DNA of 42,006 nucleotides from Armatimonadota bacterium. Its GTDB lineage: Bacteria > Sysuimicrobiota > Sysuimicrobiia > Sysuimicrobiales > Kaftiobacteriaceae. Location: contig JAVHLZ010000008.1 in NCBI GenBank assembly GCA_031081675.1, forward strand, positions 5,001-47,006, written 5' to 3'. The notes beneath the pieces were generated by a model, which was given only the letters and a program-made list of their open reading frames with translations, did not search any database and had not been told where the DNA came from. Of this stretch, positions 40,519-42,006 are shown in pieces; within the stretch, counting starts at the first letter, position 1; the number at the start of each line of letters is the position of its first letter. The translations under genes and the position numbers were made by a program.

Positions 40519-41856
40519 ATGCGCTCCCGATCCGGATCCCTGGTTCTGGTGGCCCTCGCCGTGCTGTGGGTGGCGGGGGTGGCCCACAGCCTGCGCTATC
40601 GCGACCTGGCATGGCTGCGCGTGGTCTTCGTGGACGTCACCTGGCTGCAGGGGCTGGTCCTGGCCGTGGGGGGATTCGGGGCGCTCATGGTCCTGGTCGG
40701 TGCCCTCAGCCCGCGGCCGCGCCGTCCGGCACCGCCTGACCGCCTGCCCTTTGTCAGCATCGTGGTGCCAGCCAAGAACGAGGAGGCGGTGATCGAGGGG
40801 ACCGTGCGCAGCCTGTGCGCCCTGGACTATGCCGAGGGCGGGCGCCGGCGGTTTGAGGTCATCGTGGTGGACGACCAGTCCACCGACCGCACCGGCGTCC
40901 TCCTGGACCGGCTGGCCGCGGAGCTCCCGGTGCGGGTGGTGCGCACCCCGCCGGGGAGCGTGGGCAAGGCGGCGGCCCTGAACTTCGGCATCGCCCGCGC
41001 CCGCGGCGAGGTGGTGGCCGTCTTCGACGCCGACGCGCGGGTCCGCCCGGACTTCCTGCGGACGATGGTCGCCCTGCTGGACGACCCGCGGGTGGGCGGG
41101 GTGCAGGCCCAGCGGCAGCTGTACAACGCCGGGCAGAACCTCCTGACCCGCGTCCAGGACGACGAGTACCGGCTGTTCTACCACCCGCTGCAGCGGGCGC
41201 GCCGCTGGCTGGGGGGAATGGTCAGTTTCTCCGGCAACGGCCTGCTGGTGCGCCGCGACGTCCTGGACGAGGTGGGGGGATGGCGCGAGGAGGCGCTCAC
41301 CGAGGACATCGACCTGACCATCCGGCTGCACCTGGCCGGATGGGAGATCCGCTACTGCGAGGAGGCCGTGGTGTGGGAGGAGGCCCCTCCGCACCTGCGG
41401 GATCTCCTGCGCCAGCGCGTGCGGTGGTTTGAGGGAGCCCTGCGGTGCCTGGGCGAGCACCTGCCCGCCATCCTCTTCGGCCGGATGTCGCTGTTCAAGA
41501 AGCTGGACATGGTCGTCTTCCTCAGCGGCGGGCTGCTGGTGACCCTGAGCCTGCTGACCTCCTATCTGTATGCCGCGCTGGACGCCGCCGGCGCCGTGGT
41601 CCTGTACCTGCAGCTGCCCCGCCCCCTGACCACGGCGGCCTCGGCGGCGTTGACGGTAGCCGTACTGACGGCGCTGGGGCTGCAGCTGCAGGGGCGGGTG
41701 TGGGCGCTCATGCCGGTGGTGGTCCGTTCGGGGATCTTCTCCCTCCACCGGCTCCTGGTGGTGCCCCTGGCTGTACACCGCTTCGTGCGCAGCGCCGTCA
41801 CCGGCCACACCACCTGGGAGAAGACCGCCCACGGCCTGTCCCTGCCCCGGCGGTAA
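40519..41856 (+). CDS. Membrane-bound family 2 glycosyltransferase (processive type)
   Basis: This 445-residue protein has two N-terminal transmembrane helices (about 7-24 and 44-62) and a GT-A catalytic domain. VDDQ (117-120) and DAD (170-172) bind the nucleotide sugar and metal. TED (261-263) holds the catalytic base, and QRVRW (299-303) is the Q-x-x-RW acceptor motif. Three or four C-terminal helices follow. This layout is that of IcaA/PgaC, NodC and related beta-glycan or poly-N-acetylglucosamine synthases. The sugar and product are not known. The ATG at 40519 follows mtnA by 10 bp. The gene converges with the minus-strand gene at the window end. Confidence 0.9.
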   Translation: MRSRSGSLVLVALAVLWVAGVAHSLRYRDLAWLRVVFVDVTWLQGLVLAVGGFGALMVLVGALSPRPRRPAPPDRLPFVSIVVPAKNEEAVIEGTVRSLCALDYAEGGRRRFEVIVVDDQSTDRTGVLLDRLAAELPVRVVRTPPGSVGKAAALNFGIARARGEVVAVFDADARVRPDFLRTMVALLDDPRVGGVQAQRQLYNAGQNLLTRVQDDEYRLFYHPLQRARRWLGGMVSFSGNGLLVRRDVLDEVGGWREEALTEDIDLTIRLHLAGWEIRYCEEAVVWEEAPPHLRDLLRQRVRWFEGALRCLGEHLPAILFGRMSLFKKLDMVVFLSGGLLVTLSLLTSYLYAALDAAGAVVLYLQLPRPLTTAASAALTVAVLTALGLQLQGRVWALMPVVVRSGIFSLHRLLVVPLAVHRFVRSAVTGHTTWEKTAHGLSLPRR

Positions 41857-41859
41857 AGA

Positions 41860-41929
41860 AGGGAAGAAGGAAGAGGGAAGAGGGAAGAAGGCCATGCCAG
41901 AGCAGGGTCTTCCCTCTTCCTTCTTCCCT
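41860..41929 (+). repeat. Purine/pyrimidine inverted repeat between convergent genes
   Basis: Bases 41860-41881, all purines, are perfectly complementary to 41908-41929 (22 bp) around a 26-base loop. The purine run itself continues to 41891. The stem is only G and A on one strand and C and T on the other, with no T-run. Its place between two converging stop codons suggests a bidirectional transcription end or mRNA-stabilising hairpin. Confidence 0.8.
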
Positions 41930-41934
41930 CTTCC

Positions 41935-42006
41935 CTAGTGAAGCAAGTTCTGATAGATCGCCCGCAGGCGCTGGCCGACCTGTTCCAGGGAGTGGGCCCG
42001 GGCGTA
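41935..42006 (-). CDS. C-terminal end of a convergent gene, probably a glycosyltransferase (partial)
   Basis: On the minus strand the window ends in a frame reading YARAHSLEQVGQRLRAIYQNLLH followed by TAG (41937-41935). A SLEQVGQRLRAIYQNLL tail resembles the last helix of family 4 glycosyltransferases, where similar phrases close the protein. The fragment is only 23 residues, so the family is a guess. The adjacent glycosyltransferase gene fits a cell-surface polysaccharide region beyond the window. Confidence 0.5.
   Translation of the reverse strand, partial: YARAHSLEQVGQRLRAIYQNLLH

Overview
The window comes from a high-GC bacterium (about 70% G+C by eye) that makes peptidoglycan. Its MurE carries the DNPR motif of meso-diaminopimelate-adding enzymes, it has both FtsA and SepF, and it uses a B12-dependent (class II) ribonucleotide reductase. 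The gene set and order resemble deep-branching Terrabacteria-type lineages. No gene here fixes the phylum, so the taxonomy is an inference.

Region 1 (1-4100) is the end of an rRNA operon: a 23S gene interrupted by a group I intron that encodes a LAGLIDADG homing endonuclease, a spacer without tRNAs, 5S, and a strong intrinsic terminator. The intron sits after the base equivalent to E. coli U1923, inside the I-CeuI-type recognition sequence. Region 2 (4100-8830) is loose accessory DNA: a methyltransferase and a single-stranded DNA-binding protein on the minus strand, then two convergent gene remnants joined at their 3' ends (an alpha/beta hydrolase and a frameshifted histidine kinase), an ornithine cyclodeaminase-family gene and a sulfide:quinone reductase-like flavoprotein.

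Region 3 (8950-26300) is a nearly complete division and cell wall (dcw) cluster in canonical order: mraZ, rsmH, ftsL, ftsI, murE, murF, mraY, murD, ftsW, murG, murC, murB, ftsQ, ftsA, ftsZ. No ddl is present. It is preceded by 10-bp phased GTGG boxes that look like an MraZ operator. Most genes from murE to murB overlap by a few bases. The murD product has lost several family signature residues.

Region 4 (26380-37400) is an insertion between ftsZ and the genes that often follow it: a membrane-embedded M50 protease coupled to an ABC-2 permease; an nrdR-nrdJ unit with a consensus promoter overlapped by two NrdR-like boxes; and a cassette of a VOC-family dioxygenase, citrate synthase, a glutaredoxin-like protein and a PhnD-PhnC-PhnE transporter. 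PhnE has an unusual extracytoplasmic beta-rich domain. Region 5 (37420-42006) returns to the division neighbourhood with pgeF, yggS and sepF, followed by mtnA, a membrane glycosyltransferase, a long purine/pyrimidine inverted repeat and the tail of a convergent minus-strand gene.

The strongest leads are the 23S intron, the PhnE domain, the divergent MurD, and the NrdR-like box upstream of ftsA. The functional links are predictions from sequence; nothing was searched or folded computationally.
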